From Sideroxyarcus sp. (GTDB lineage Bacteria; Pseudomonadota; Gammaproteobacteria; Burkholderiales; Gallionellaceae): a DNA stretch of 64,000 bases. The translations under genes were made by a program, and so were the position numbers. Position 1 is the stretch's first letter; the number at the start of each line of letters is the position of its first letter. The notes beneath the pieces were generated by a model. The model was not told the DNA's origin. It searched no databases and saw only the letters and a list, made by a program, of their open reading frames with translations. Of this stretch, positions 17,580 to 27,438 are shown piece after piece. Where the stretch lies: assembly GCA_030652215.1 (NCBI GenBank), contig JAUSBC010000071.1:1-64000 (forward strand), written 5' to 3'.

Positions 17580-18043
17580 ACCAAAACCTCTGATGGAAAC
17601 ATAGTACGCATCACCCGTTGGAAATCGGCTGGACCAAGATATAGGAACGATTGAGGGGGAGTAAAGTCTGAAAAAAGTTCTTTGGGGTCAACTTCAACCT
17701 CGGCGACCTTTACCCGACTAATCATTACACCAAAGGAAGTCTTCTTATTTCCGACATACGCTTTCAATTCATCGAAAGTTACTCCACCACCGTTGGCCTC
17801 GGCGATTGCCCAAAGGTGATCAAGGTCGCATTCGTTAATGCGGTCAATAAAGGCCAAGCCGACCAATTTTTGGATTGGTGCCGACGAGTAGATTACCATT
17901 ACACCGATATCGTTAGATGGCCAGCTGCGACGTAGTTCGACACGCTTCGTACCAGCAAGAATCAAATTGGCATATTTCGGCTTGATCGACAATAAAACGG
18001 CTCTACCGCTCGGTTGTTCTGTGGATTCTGGAAAAAGACTCAT
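17576..18043 (-). CDS. ASCH/PUA-like domain protein
   Basis: Predicted 155-aa protein. LLSIKPKYANLILAGTKRVELRR is the ASCH signature, followed by VIYSSAPIQKLVGLAFI. The PUA-like fold of this family binds RNA or modified nucleic acids. It overlaps the upstream PIN-GNAT gene by 41 bp and the kinase gene by 4 bp. In this operon it probably recognises an RNA or a modified base (inference). Confidence 0.8.
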   Translation of the reverse strand: MSLFPESTEQPSGRAVLLSIKPKYANLILAGTKRVELRRSWPSNDIGVMVIYSSAPIQKLVGLAFIDRINECDLDHLWAIAEANGGGVTFDELKAYVGNKKTSFGVMISRVKVAEVEVDPKELFSDFTPPQSFLYLGPADFQRVMRTMFPSEVLV

Positions 18044-19481
18044 CGGATATGTTCGTTATTGATTGAATTGGGCCCCTGACAACACGCATGCGTTTCAAAT
18101 CCGCATACGACAGGGGATTGTCGAAATGGCAAATGAGTCGGAAAAGCATCACTTTAGTCTCAGTTTCGGCCATTTCCTCTATTTGACGATCTGAATACAC
18201 AGTCCTGCGACTAACAATCCGTGCAATTTCATCGGCTGAGTCGGACCACACGTATTTTTCCACAACTCCGAGCGTTGTTAATGCGCGCATATCATGGCTA
18301 CGGTAGAACAGCACGATGTCGCCAGGACGAGGCCGTTTACTCAGCGTGTTACACAGGTACGCCAGCTTGATGGCGTTCCCAACATGACGTTGTGGATGGC
18401 CGTTAGGGAGCGCTCGCCCGGGACTTTGGTAGTCTGGAAACAGAATATCGTGAAACTCAGGCAGGATCGGCACCAGAAATTTTTGAACATCCTCGCCGCA
18501 CATGTAGTGCGGATAATACATACGTACATACTGAAAAGGGTCCATTGTCAGAGCAGGCGGGTCAACTGGGTGCGCTTTGACATAGACCCCGTCTCCCTGA
18601 TAAAGGCCCTCATAGCGAAAGCCAAAGTCCTCAATCAACTTTTTCAGATGAATCTGTTGCTCGTCATTTGCATGCAAAAAAATCGATTCACATTGGTGAT
18701 TTGTCGCGTATTGGAAGGCCGCGCGCAGAAACAGTTCGCCAATCTTTCGCCCACGCGCAGAGTCACCGACCTTAAAGGTGCAGAGCTTTAGAGCATCTCC
18801 TTCCAACACTGTTCCATCATCGGTAATCGACTCATCCGTCTGGACCGTATAGATGCAGATTGCAGAGATCGTCGTATTCGCTCCATCGCGGTAGACCCAC
18901 GCGCGCCGCCCTTCTCTCGCCTTACGCTGAAACCAATCATCGAAACCCGAATAGTCCCCCCTTATACTGTCAAAGAAAGTGCCATCAAGCTGATCAGCAA
19001 GCGCGTGGAGTTCAACATCTGAAATGTTAGGAAGTTGGACATCACCAGGCTCATGCAAACGGCGTAGCCAGTCATCGGCGGACTGGATGAAGTACACCCG
19101 CTCACTTAGTCCGCGGTCGCGCGCCTTGCGATGCAGCCCTTGATCCTCGGTCACAAGAGCATGTGCGGCATTGCGCTCTAGTGCGTACAGGATTTCGTTA
19201 TCACATGCGTCATTGGCTGAAATTCCTGGTGTATTCCAAGGGCAAACTGGGCCCGTCTGCAAACGGGTGTATTGGTCCAACCTTGCAAGCGTACGTTCGC
19301 GGCGACTCCTATTGCTGTCGCGGCTGATGTCATCGATTGAGGCCGGATGATAGAGCAACTCATGCCCATGTGCGTTACACAGCCGTTTGAAATTCGTAAG
19401 ACTAGGCTGAAGCACGACCATCGAATCCTCAAGAGGAATCAGAATATTGGTGTCCAATAAAAAACGGAAGCGTAGTGCCAA
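18003..19481 (-). CDS. PIN-GNAT-PUA-like fusion protein
   Basis: Predicted 492-aa three-part protein. Residues 1-135 form a PIN-type nuclease domain: D10 in LLDTNILIPLED, ANDACDNEI, and VTEDQGLHRKA. Residues 150-300 look like a GNAT acetyltransferase (LCTFKVGDSARGRKIGELFLRAAF, FGFRYEGLYQG). Residues 310-480 look like an EVE/ASCH-type PUA domain (RPRPGDIVLFYRSHDMRALTTLGVVEKYVW). The start is TTG at 19481, with AGGAG 8 bp upstream and no nearby ATG. First gene of a leftward operon with ASCH and kinase genes. The mix suggests an RNA-targeting conflict system (inference). Confidence 0.75.
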   Translation of the reverse strand: MALRFRFLLDTNILIPLEDSMVVLQPSLTNFKRLCNAHGHELLYHPASIDDISRDSNRSRRERTLARLDQYTRLQTGPVCPWNTPGISANDACDNEILYALERNAAHALVTEDQGLHRKARDRGLSERVYFIQSADDWLRRLHEPGDVQLPNISDVELHALADQLDGTFFDSIRGDYSGFDDWFQRKAREGRRAWVYRDGANTTISAICIYTVQTDESITDDGTVLEGDALKLCTFKVGDSARGRKIGELFLRAAFQYATNHQCESIFLHANDEQQIHLKKLIEDFGFRYEGLYQGDGVYVKAHPVDPPALTMDPFQYVRMYYPHYMCGEDVQKFLVPILPEFHDILFPDYQSPGRALPNGHPQRHVGNAIKLAYLCNTLSKRPRPGDIVLFYRSHDMRALTTLGVVEKYVWSDSADEIARIVSRRTVYSDRQIEEMAETETKVMLFRLICHFDNPLSYADLKRMRVVRGPIQSITNISDESFSRIHRTTER

Positions 19482-19656
19482 AAGTTGCTCCTAGGATATC
19501 TACTCGGAACCGCCAAATCTGCGCTCCAGAAAGCTTTGGTTAACTAGACAACTTCAACAATATCAGATTCATTCTATGTCATCGCTATTTTGATAACAAC
19601 ATTTCACATGAGCGCCTTTCTGTGCGGTCGCGCTGTCGACGCCACGAAGGTGATAC

Positions 19657-19707
19657 AACTATGCTATTAATCGCATAGTTTCGTGTGAGATATAATCACT
19701 ACTATGC
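19657..19707 (+). promoter_or_regulatory. Operator/promoter region of the restriction operon
   Basis: A perfect inverted repeat AACTATGC-N8-GCATAGTT (19657-19680) is followed by a consensus -10 TATAAT (19691-19696) and a further half site ACTATGC (19701-19707). The operator occupies the -35 region. The adjacent HTH protein is the likely binder, which would delay or balance restriction expression. Confidence 0.7.
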
Positions 19708-19722
19708 TATTATTGACACAAG

Positions 19723-20229
19723 ATGAGATCTTGTCAGGTATTTCACACGTCACAATTGATTCGCGCACTAGATGCGCAGCCTCATGAGTTGCGGGCTTGG
19801 TTGCGAATGGAGCCTCTTGCCTCGCGAGAGAGGAAAAGACGTTCGGCTACAGAATTCACTGCGCTCGATGTGTTGTTTCTTATGGTGATCAAGAAGCTTG
19901 ATAGTGCGGGCATAGCTCCCAAAGTGCTGCAGACGTTTTCTGAAAGCATTTATAAAGTACTTCAGCGACCAATGTCGGCTTTAGGAAATTCGGATGAACT
20001 GGTTCTGTATAGAAAAGATGGCGGCGTCTGGAAGACAGGAACGCCCCCGATGGATTCAGCGGCTATTGAGTTGAGGATTCCTCTGCGAAATGCTAGGGCA
20101 CAGTTGCTGCGATACACCGGTGCGCATTTGATTTCTGGTACAACCGAAATGAGTTTGTTGGCATCAATTCAGGACACAGGCTCTCTGGCCGCTAGGGCTG
20201 TCCGTAGCGGCAGAAGAAAGTCGCAATGA
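19723..20229 (+). CDS. MerR-like HTH regulator of the restriction operon
   Basis: Predicted 168-aa protein. FHTSQLIRALDAQPHELRAWLRM and FTALDVLFLMVIKKL resemble the winged-helix start of MerR-like proteins. No metal-binding motif is seen. Its ATG lies 16 bp after an operator half site, and its stop overlaps the methyltransferase start by 4 bp (ATGA). Probably an autoregulating controller protein (inference from the operator and operon). Confidence 0.65.
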   Translation: MRSCQVFHTSQLIRALDAQPHELRAWLRMEPLASRERKRRSATEFTALDVLFLMVIKKLDSAGIAPKVLQTFSESIYKVLQRPMSALGNSDELVLYRKDGGVWKTGTPPMDSAAIELRIPLRNARAQLLRYTGAHLISGTTEMSLLASIQDTGSLAARAVRSGRRKSQ

Positions 20230-23200
20230 TGCTGAATCTAAAGACTGAACTCTGTCGTTACGGCGCTGCTGAAGGAGCGGTTAAACTCCTTGACGCCACG
20301 GATGATGCGACGCTTCTTCGATATGTTGATCTCTTCCCGGAAAGTGCAACACGCAAGGGTGTTCAATGCTCTTCCATGCCAGTTGGTGTAGTTGAATACG
20401 ATGACCGCCCACTAATATATCTGTATCGAGCAGACGTTCTTGCGATTTCCCCCGATGAATCGGCAAGTGTGGTGGCAGGATTGGTCCGTACACTCGCCTG
20501 TCGTGGGGAAGGACACTATCTTGCAGTCGTTTTCCCTGGGGAGTTGGTCGTCTATCCTATCGGCTTAATTGAGACGAAGCCGACCTCGGAAACATTCCTT
20601 GCGGATAGCGCACGGGCATCCCTTCTGATTCCTGAGCTGGCCGCCGGTGATGCACCTCAATCTCTCAAACAGCAGTTGGCAACCGCAAGGTCTTTGCACG
20701 AATTGCTGTTTGAGCTGATCACATCAGTGGCGCAATCACTGAGAGACAGTAAGGCACTGTCTATCACTCGTGAACGTGACGAAGTTCTTCCACTTGTAGG
20801 CAGAGCCGTTTTTGCGCGCTTCCTGATTGATCGCGGGATCATCAATGCAAGGACGTTCCCGAAATTGTATACATCAGGTCGCAAGCCTGAAGACGCATTC
20901 TCAACGCCGGAGTTGGCTGCTCTAACCTGTGTCTGGCTCGACAGCAAATTCAACGGCGAACTGTTGCCGTTGCTTTTCGAGGTTCACAAGCCCACGTATG
21001 CCGATTACCTCGCATTCTTTTCAAATAACAAGGTGGTCAAGGGGCGCGTATTACATCATCTTACGAACGTCATGTTCCGAGCTCCCAATGGCCGGTTAGC
21101 ACTGGCACTATCATGGGAAGGTGTTGACTTCGCTCACGTGCCGATTGGTCTGCTCAGCGAAGTATATGAAGAATATGCGCATCAGTTCTACCGCGATGAT
21201 GCTTTGAGGGAGAGCGTGCGCTATACGCCGCGACACTTGGCGGAATTTACGATTGCGCATGCATTTGAAGGATTGCCCGAGAAAGGACGTGATGTTGCAC
21301 GCGTACTCGACCCGGCGGCGGGCGCAGGTATTTTTCTTGTTCTGGCATTGCAACGCTTGGTAGCGGAAAGATGGAGAGCCACCGGGAGGCGGCCTGATAC
21401 TCAAGAAATTCGTGACATCCTAAACGGTCAGATTCGTGGATACGATATTAACCACTCCGCATTGACACTAGCGGCCTTGAGTCTCTATCTCACTGCTCTT
21501 GAGTTAGATCCTGACCCATTTCCTCCTGAGAAGCTGCGCTTTGACCGTCTTATGGGCAGCGTATTACGCAATATGCGTGCTGCGGACGAGACATATCCTT
21601 ACAGCCGACTGGTACTTGGAAGTCTTGGTGAATTGGGCGATCCCAAGCCCAAAGAACTTCCGTTCGACATCGTGACCGGCAACCCTCCTTGGACTTCATT
21701 TAAAGAATGGGGAGACACAAAATACGACTTTAACGACTATGTCAGGGACATGGTGCGTCGTATTCTAGCGAAGCGCAGAAGCGGTGTTCAGCATCTGCAG
21801 AATGTTGCCAAAAATTACGAGCATAACGATTTGTTGCCCGATACCGCGTTTATGTGGCGAGCAATTGAATGGGCTAAAGATGGTGGCGTGATTGCTTTTA
21901 TCGTTGCGGGACGCCTGCTATTCAAAAGAGGCGGCTCCGGGGCCCGCGTACGTAACTCTTTGTTCCAGTCCATGCGTGTTACTGGAGTTCTAAATGGAGC
22001 TCTACTGATGCCGTTATGGCCACAAATCAACCAGCCATTTTGTATCGTGTTCGCACGCAATAGCGTGCCAACACCCAAAGACCACTTCATTTTCGTTACC
22101 CCAACTCTTGATTCCGGGCCTGCAGGTCAATTTCGCATGCGCATCGATTCGGAGGTACGGCAGCCAGTCGAATTGAAAATGATACTTGAGCGACCACATC
22201 TCCTCAAGGTGCTAACTCGTGGAGGGCGATTAGACGTCGATATTGTGGAACGCATCCAGAAACTTGCGCGGCCTGATGTCGATGAACAGTTTGAAGACGT
22301 CCAACAAACTAGCCTGATGGCACCTTCCCCTGTAATGCAGTCAATCGCAACGTATTGGAAAGAATGGAACAATAACAAGAAGCGTTTCGGCCAAGGTTAC
22401 ATTCCGCCTGGGAAAAAGACCAATACGCAATCTCGGGAGACGCATTTACGCGTGCTGGAATTGTTGCGCCGCGAGGCACTGTTGCTAACAAGCGATGACC
22501 TTTATGACGAAAATGGAGGGATACGCATTGGATTGCGCGTCAATCCGCGGCAACTTAATCGTTTCACTGCAATGAAGCTTTACCGCTTGGCTGATCCAGA
22601 TGTTTTCAATCCGCCGCTTGTGCTGATAAATGAGGGATTTGGAGAATCGCCACAAGGCGTGCGCGCGCGACTTTATCTCGGTAAAGCGCCACTAGTGTTT
22701 CGTCGCAATTTCTATGGCTTTTCATGTGCTGGACATCCGAAGGCTCAGCAGATGGCAAAATATTTGTTCTGCATTATTAACAGCGATTTGTTTGGATATT
22801 ACACACTACAGGTCAGCGCAAAATTTGGACTAGAACGTCGGACCCTTTTAGTTGAGGATATTGAGGACTTTCCAATCCTTCATGCACTTACCGACAGGCA
22901 ATTCAATGCAGTTGAGAAGGTTGCGGACGAGCTAAATCTTAACGATCCCAAAACATGGCTTGCAATGAACCATTGTATTAACAAGCTATACGGTCTGACT
23001 TCAGCTGATGAGCAGGTGATGAAGGACACGCTTGTCACGATGATGCCATACAAGACGGCACAGATGAGAGCACGCAGCCCTGCACAGGGCAGCGACTTGA
23101 AAATGTTTCGAGCACGTTTGGAATCCCTGCTGCAGCCGTTTTTCGATTTGGATAGTGAGAAGGTTGCAGTGTTACACCATGAACTCCCCGTAAATGGATG

Positions 23201-23450
23201 GGTCGCGTTCGACATAACCATTGGTGGTAAGACGCTCGGCACTGCTCGTGACGATACAGCTACGCGCATTGCCGCACAGCTTGCTAACGATGAAGGGGCA
23301 AGCCGCTTGTTCCATGTGGTTGGCGAGGGACACCTGCGAGTGGCGATCTGTAACCAGTACCGCTACCTTACGTTATCACGAGCGCGCTTGTGTGCGCTTG
23401 ATTCACTACGTGAGCATGGCAATGTTTTTCCTATCCGGGATGATGCGTGA
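20226..23450 (+). CDS. Large N6-adenine DNA methyltransferase (type IIG/Eco57I-like)
   Basis: Predicted 1074-aa protein. SAM motif I is DPAAGAGIF at residue 362, and catalytic motif IV NPPW is at 486. A long N-terminal region (1-340) and a C-terminal target-recognition-like region (650-950, LRVNPRQLNRFTAMKLYRL, PLVFRRNFYGFSCAGHP) flank the methylase core, as in Eco57I/PglX-type enzymes. No clear nuclease motif is seen in the N-terminus, and a separate nuclease gene follows with 4 bp overlap. Most likely the modification and specificity subunit. Confidence 0.85.
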   Translation: MMLNLKTELCRYGAAEGAVKLLDATDDATLLRYVDLFPESATRKGVQCSSMPVGVVEYDDRPLIYLYRADVLAISPDESASVVAGLVRTLACRGEGHYLAVVFPGELVVYPIGLIETKPTSETFLADSARASLLIPELAAGDAPQSLKQQLATARSLHELLFELITSVAQSLRDSKALSITRERDEVLPLVGRAVFARFLIDRGIINARTFPKLYTSGRKPEDAFSTPELAALTCVWLDSKFNGELLPLLFEVHKPTYADYLAFFSNNKVVKGRVLHHLTNVMFRAPNGRLALALSWEGVDFAHVPIGLLSEVYEEYAHQFYRDDALRESVRYTPRHLAEFTIAHAFEGLPEKGRDVARVLDPAAGAGIFLVLALQRLVAERWRATGRRPDTQEIRDILNGQIRGYDINHSALTLAALSLYLTALELDPDPFPPEKLRFDRLMGSVLRNMRAADETYPYSRLVLGSLGELGDPKPKELPFDIVTGNPPWTSFKEWGDTKYDFNDYVRDMVRRILAKRRSGVQHLQNVAKNYEHNDLLPDTAFMWRAIEWAKDGGVIAFIVAGRLLFKRGGSGARVRNSLFQSMRVTGVLNGALLMPLWPQINQPFCIVFARNSVPTPKDHFIFVTPTLDSGPAGQFRMRIDSEVRQPVELKMILERPHLLKVLTRGGRLDVDIVERIQKLARPDVDEQFEDVQQTSLMAPSPVMQSIATYWKEWNNNKKRFGQGYIPPGKKTNTQSRETHLRVLELLRREALLLTSDDLYDENGGIRIGLRVNPRQLNRFTAMKLYRLADPDVFNPPLVLINEGFGESPQGVRARLYLGKAPLVFRRNFYGFSCAGHPKAQQMAKYLFCIINSDLFGYYTLQVSAKFGLERRTLLVEDIEDFPILHALTDRQFNAVEKVADELNLNDPKTWLAMNHCINKLYGLTSADEQVMKDTLVTMMPYKTAQMRARSPAQGSDLKMFRARLESLLQPFFDLDSEKVAVLHHELPVNGWVAFDITIGGKTLGTARDDTATRIAAQLANDEGASRLFHVVGEGHLRVAICNQYRYLTLSRARLCALDSLREHGNVFPIRDDA

Positions 23451-24172
23451 AGAACGTCTTCGCCGAAATTAACGACAATATTGGGGCTTGGGCGTCTAGC
23501 CCTCCATTTGATCAGCGTCACCTCCGCGCCATTGAACTAGCTCTTCGGGCAGCTTGGAACGCACTGCAAAACGATTTCGCGAAAGCAAATCAGCTTTCAA
23601 CAATTAGCGAAGAGCGTATATCCCACCTATTGCGTGAAGAACTTAACAAACTGCGCGAAAGGGAGCAAGGGGGCATTAAGGACTATACCTGTCAAATTTT
23701 TGAACGCCCTCAAGTGGGGGCTGAAATAATAACTCCTGACGGGAAGATCAGAAAACCGGATATCGTATTTGCACTGTCTGGTAATCGTCGACCGGGTGTG
23801 TCTGACGGATTGAAAGATGGTATTTTCGTCGAGTGCAAGATTCTTGAGCAGGGAACGAAGAAGAATATCTCAGCATACTGCAATGCAGGCGTCCATCGTT
23901 TCGTTGAGGGTTCCTATTCAGCCTGGATGCGCGAGGGCATGATGCTGGCATACGTGAGAACTAGTCAAACCCTTTCTGTGAATCTCGCAAATGCGCTAAA
24001 GAAAGAGGCGATGAAAACCCATTTGGCTTGCAACGGCAAGCTAAAACAGTGCACTTTGACGAAGATTGCGCCACGTGTATACATATCTGTTCATAAGCGA
24101 GCGTGGCCCTATCCCGACGGAAGTGGATATCCAGGCCCCATCGAAATTCGTCATCTCTGGTTTTCCATCTAA
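23447..24172 (+). CDS. PD-(D/E)xK restriction endonuclease
   Basis: Predicted 241-aa nuclease. The catalytic triad is readable as D105 (RKPDIVF) and E129-x-K131 (FVECKIL). It overlaps the methyltransferase stop by 4 bp, so its synthesis is coupled to that of the protecting methylase. Start is GTG at 23447. Sequence specificity cannot be inferred. Confidence 0.8.
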   Translation: MKNVFAEINDNIGAWASSPPFDQRHLRAIELALRAAWNALQNDFAKANQLSTISEERISHLLREELNKLREREQGGIKDYTCQIFERPQVGAEIITPDGKIRKPDIVFALSGNRRPGVSDGLKDGIFVECKILEQGTKKNISAYCNAGVHRFVEGSYSAWMREGMMLAYVRTSQTLSVNLANALKKEAMKTHLACNGKLKQCTLTKIAPRVYISVHKRAWPYPDGSGYPGPIEIRHLWFSI

Positions 24173-24288
24173 CCGGAGTCGGATAGACTCGTTTAGAGGG
24201 TGATGCCAATAAAGCACGCGATTGCGCTCTAATTCGGCAACCAAGAGGGCCAGCGCAAAAGAGCAGCCTATTTTTTACGACAAATCCA

Positions 24289-24849
24289 ATGACTGAACTT
24301 ACATCGTCAATCATTTCGGCACTCGCAGTACTTATGGGGGTCGCACTTACCCTCTTTGGACAATCTTTCATTGCGCACAGGAATCGATTGTTCGATCTGG
24401 AAAAAGAGCGAATGAAACTCGCCCATGAAAGCTCCGAAAAGCGTCTGTGGCTTGTTCGAGAGCGCCTTGAAAGATTGCACCTACTTGTCGGAGAAATTGG
24501 TCGCGAATTTTCACAAACGTTTCTCACAATTGACTGGGAAGCAACTCTAAAGCGCACTGAATACCATGAAAAGTATCGGTTGTTCAGCGCCAAGCTAGAA
24601 GAATCCCAAATGATTGCAGACTTGTATATGCAAGACGTCTCGGAACTTCTTGCAACCATAGACGGAGAGATGAGCTGCTATTGGGGAAATTTCTCTCAAA
24701 TGCTTTATCTCGAAGAACAGGGTAAGAAGGTCGATCATACAAGTCAATGTTATAAAGATGCCTTCAAATATTCACGGTCAATTCCAAGTAAGGTGACTGA
24801 CGTTCAGCGAGAAATTAGATCTCGATCAGCAAGGATTATGAATCCATGA
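24289..24849 (+). CDS. Unknown protein with one N-terminal membrane helix
   Basis: Predicted 186-aa protein. Residues 8-30 (IISALAVLMGVALTLFGQSFIA) form a membrane helix, followed by a long charged coiled coil (32-75). No family recognised. It stands alone, 116 bp after the nuclease gene, and no strong ribosome-binding site is seen. It might be an extra component of the preceding restriction locus. Confidence 0.6.
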   Translation: MTELTSSIISALAVLMGVALTLFGQSFIAHRNRLFDLEKERMKLAHESSEKRLWLVRERLERLHLLVGEIGREFSQTFLTIDWEATLKRTEYHEKYRLFSAKLEESQMIADLYMQDVSELLATIDGEMSCYWGNFSQMLYLEEQGKKVDHTSQCYKDAFKYSRSIPSKVTDVQREIRSRSARIMNP

Positions 24850-25023
24850 CCAAGCTATCCTCTTTGGATTGTTGAGTACGAACTGCTTAAAGGTCTATGC
24901 TTTTTCAAGAAAGATATAGATCTTTTATCAGGTAGCGTATTTGTGTATTTTGATGATATGGTCGGTTCTGCCTCAGTGTTACTTCGATGATGAGATTATA
25001 CTTTCGCTTACTTAGGTGTTGAG

Positions 25024-25893
25024 ATGAATACATTCTTGCAAAGAAACAGGTGGCTAATTGTTGCTGCTTTGGCATTTGTGCAGGTCGGTTGCGGAAGTAT
25101 CCCAACAGGTCGTTATCAGGCGTTCAGTGCAGCAGGTGAAGACATCCAGTCAGCGATTTCGGACACGGATATCCGAATTGAAAAGCGGCTACGCGATTTT
25201 GTAGTTCTCACCGCACCCGATAAGCTCATTACTGCAAAAACATTCAGTCCGAATATCGATGGTAATAGTTTCGACATTACCGGCCAGCTAAGATCAAGAG
25301 AAGCGGCGCTGGATGTGTTGGTTAAGTATTCAAACACTCTTGAGTCCTTGGCCGGGAAAGATTTGTCTACCGATGTTGAAAAATCAGCACAAAACCTTGC
25401 AGCCAGCCTAAATGGTCTCCCGTCTGTCGGAGAAGGCTCTAATGCAGGAAAACTGTTAGCTACTATCGCAGACAGCATAGCGGTTGGCGTTACTGAATCA
25501 AAGCGCAGGGGCGCTTTGAAAAGTGCAATGACTACGGCACAACCTGCAGTGGAATCAATCTGCAAACTTTTGCAGCGAGACTATGACAAGATATCGTCGT
25601 ATGTGAATTTGATGCGCGATCGGTATATCGGTCATGCCAATGCTAACAGACCAAAATATGGAACGTGGCAAAGATACAAATTCGACGGCGAGATTGCTGC
25701 AGACCTGGAGGAGTTTCAACAGATCAATGATGCACTGGCTTCCGCATCTGCGGCAATTCAAAAAATGCCGGTTGCGCATCGGCAGCTATTGGAAGGCTTG
25801 GATAGCAAGGAGCCGCCGTTGGATGCTCTACGAGATGTAATCTACAAAGCGCAACATCTTCGCAGTTTCTATGGCGATTTGCCCTCAAAATAA
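25024..25893 (+). CDS. Predicted lipoprotein, unknown function
   Basis: Predicted 289-aa protein with a type II signal peptide: a basic start (LQRNRW), a hydrophobic core and lipobox VQVGC with Cys at residue 23. The mature part is largely helical and has no recognised domain. Serine follows the Cys, which favours outer-membrane sorting. It is 14 bp before a small helical protein gene and probably co-transcribed with it. Confidence 0.7.
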   Translation: MNTFLQRNRWLIVAALAFVQVGCGSIPTGRYQAFSAAGEDIQSAISDTDIRIEKRLRDFVVLTAPDKLITAKTFSPNIDGNSFDITGQLRSREAALDVLVKYSNTLESLAGKDLSTDVEKSAQNLAASLNGLPSVGEGSNAGKLLATIADSIAVGVTESKRRGALKSAMTTAQPAVESICKLLQRDYDKISSYVNLMRDRYIGHANANRPKYGTWQRYKFDGEIAADLEEFQQINDALASASAAIQKMPVAHRQLLEGLDSKEPPLDALRDVIYKAQHLRSFYGDLPSK

Positions 25894-25907
25894 CATAAGG
25901 AAATCAC

Positions 25908-26213
25908 ATGGATCCCCATACCCTAGTGGAACAGACAACTGGACTTGCCTCTCGCGTGAACAATCTTGTAGTGCAGACCAAAGGGCAAAAATGTCGGCAG
26001 CTTATGGAGCAGCAGGATAATCTTACTAAGCTCGCTATGGCGGCCATTGTAAAAGACTTGGATGCCGGACAAGCCGACTATACAAATGCGGTAGCCCTCT
26101 TAACAAGCGCTAATACCCAGGCCGATGCCGCTTTAACCGACGCTGCGCAAGTGGCAAAGACGATTCAATTAGTCTCCCAAGCTATCAGCGCGGTTGCAAA
26201 AGTAGTGGGATAA
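25908..26213 (+). CDS. Small helical protein, unknown
   Basis: Predicted 101-aa all-helical protein, Ala/Gln-rich with heptad-like spacing and no signal peptide. ATG follows TAAGGAAATCAC, a good ribosome-binding site. Probably works with the upstream lipoprotein. A hairpin (GATAAGC/GCTTATC) lies about 35 bp after its stop but lacks a T tract. Confidence 0.6.
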   Translation: MDPHTLVEQTTGLASRVNNLVVQTKGQKCRQLMEQQDNLTKLAMAAIVKDLDAGQADYTNAVALLTSANTQADAALTDAAQVAKTIQLVSQAISAVAKVVG

Positions 26214-26339
26214 AAGTCATTGTCAGCCACATGAAATATAGTAGATAAGCGACACGAGCTTATCCATGCGCAAACTATCCAACCACTGCTAAATTTGGAT
26301 ACTCCATGGCCATGCTAAACCTCGTCTCATCAGCTTTGC

Positions 26340-26786
26340 TCAATAGAAAATATGCGGCACCCCCAACATTTCACCGATACCCCAGTTATGGAACTGGACG
26401 CAGATATGCAGGAGGATGTCAGTCTCCGGTTCGCCTTCACCTTTTGTGCCCAACTTGTAAATGCTACCACTCCTGGTCAGTGCAAGACCATGCTCCAGGT
26501 CGACGCCCACGATGACTGATGTTGACCACACACAGTTTTGAGCTTCGTGGATACCCGTTAGCAAATGTGACTTCATCCCATTGTTGTTCACGCACACAAA
26601 GCGCCAATTGTTCAACTTGGCGCGGATCGTCTTCGGTTTTATCGCCACATCAACGATCATCGGCAACTCATCAAGATCGTCGCTCGTTGAAAGGCTCAGG
26701 GAGCACTCATCCCTCTTGTCGCGGATAATATCGTCCAGCGACTTGGGGATTAATTCGTTAATGGCCTGGTTGAGTTCATTCGTCAT
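26340..26786 (-). CDS. Unknown 148-aa protein
   Basis: ATG at 26786 (MTNELNQAIN) is chosen over an upstream TTG at 26801. No signal peptide or membrane helix. Composition is balanced and the fold looks alpha/beta; it contains VGVDLEHGLALTRSGSIYKL. Not recognised. Nearest upstream sequence on this strand (26787-26906) is empty. Confidence 0.5.
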   Translation of the reverse strand: MTNELNQAINELIPKSLDDIIRDKRDECSLSLSTSDDLDELPMIVDVAIKPKTIRAKLNNWRFVCVNNNGMKSHLLTGIHEAQNCVWSTSVIVGVDLEHGLALTRSGSIYKLGTKGEGEPETDILLHICVQFHNWGIGEMLGVPHIFY

Positions 26787-26906
26787 GATAAATCTCGACA
26801 ATCTTCAAGGAATCGACTTCAACATTGTCCGGCTTATGAAAGTCTCATACCAGCCCTGATTGCAGCCGTCACGATCATCGAGACTCTTCCGAAGCCCTGT
26901 CAATGA

Positions 26907-27344
26907 CTATTGGCCATAAACCGCTTCGACCGCCTTGTTTCTGGGCACATACCTGTCGCTGACGTAGACTGCATTCGGAGTCAGTACGTATCGCATGCCC
27001 GCTTTGACGACCAGCTTGTAGGGTTTGCCAGGCCTGCAGGTGGCAGTATTGTCACAACCTATCCCCACCTGGAATTCATATTCGCCTGGAAGCATGTTCA
27101 AGGCTTCTCTGGCCGGGAAGATGGACTTGCCATTGATCCAACTGATGTTGGCAGTGTTTTCGAACCCGCGCCGAGAATCGGGCAACGTATCCATATTGCT
27201 GCCGCGCAAGCCGATGCGAGACGCGACTTGAGCATATTCGCCCAGTTTCTCCGGAGGAATCCCATCGCCCATCATGGCGCAGCCTGACAAAGCGGTTACG
27301 CCGATCATGAACGGCAACACCAATTTCAATAGCCCTTTACGCAT
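26907..27344 (-). CDS. Predicted lipoprotein A
   Basis: Predicted 145-aa lipoprotein. The chosen start at 27344 gives MRKGLLKLVLPFMIGVTALSGC with a lipobox ALSGC. The frame is open 13 codons upstream, but AGGTAGGA lies just before this ATG. The mature part has DGIPPEKLGEYAQ and a possible disulphide pair (CDNTATC). It is related to the next upstream lipoprotein (IPPEQMAKLA; CGNRHC), so the two look like diverged paralogues. Confidence 0.7.
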   Translation of the reverse strand: MRKGLLKLVLPFMIGVTALSGCAMMGDGIPPEKLGEYAQVASRIGLRGSNMDTLPDSRRGFENTANISWINGKSIFPAREALNMLPGEYEFQVGIGCDNTATCRPGKPYKLVVKAGMRYVLTPNAVYVSDRYVPRNKAVEAVYGQ

Positions 27345-27438
27345 TCCAGTCCTACCTTTCGTCTTGTTGGGCCACGCTGTCATCGTTCAAAGCGTGATGC
27401 GTCAAACGATGTGCCCGGTCGTGGCAGCCAGGCATCAA

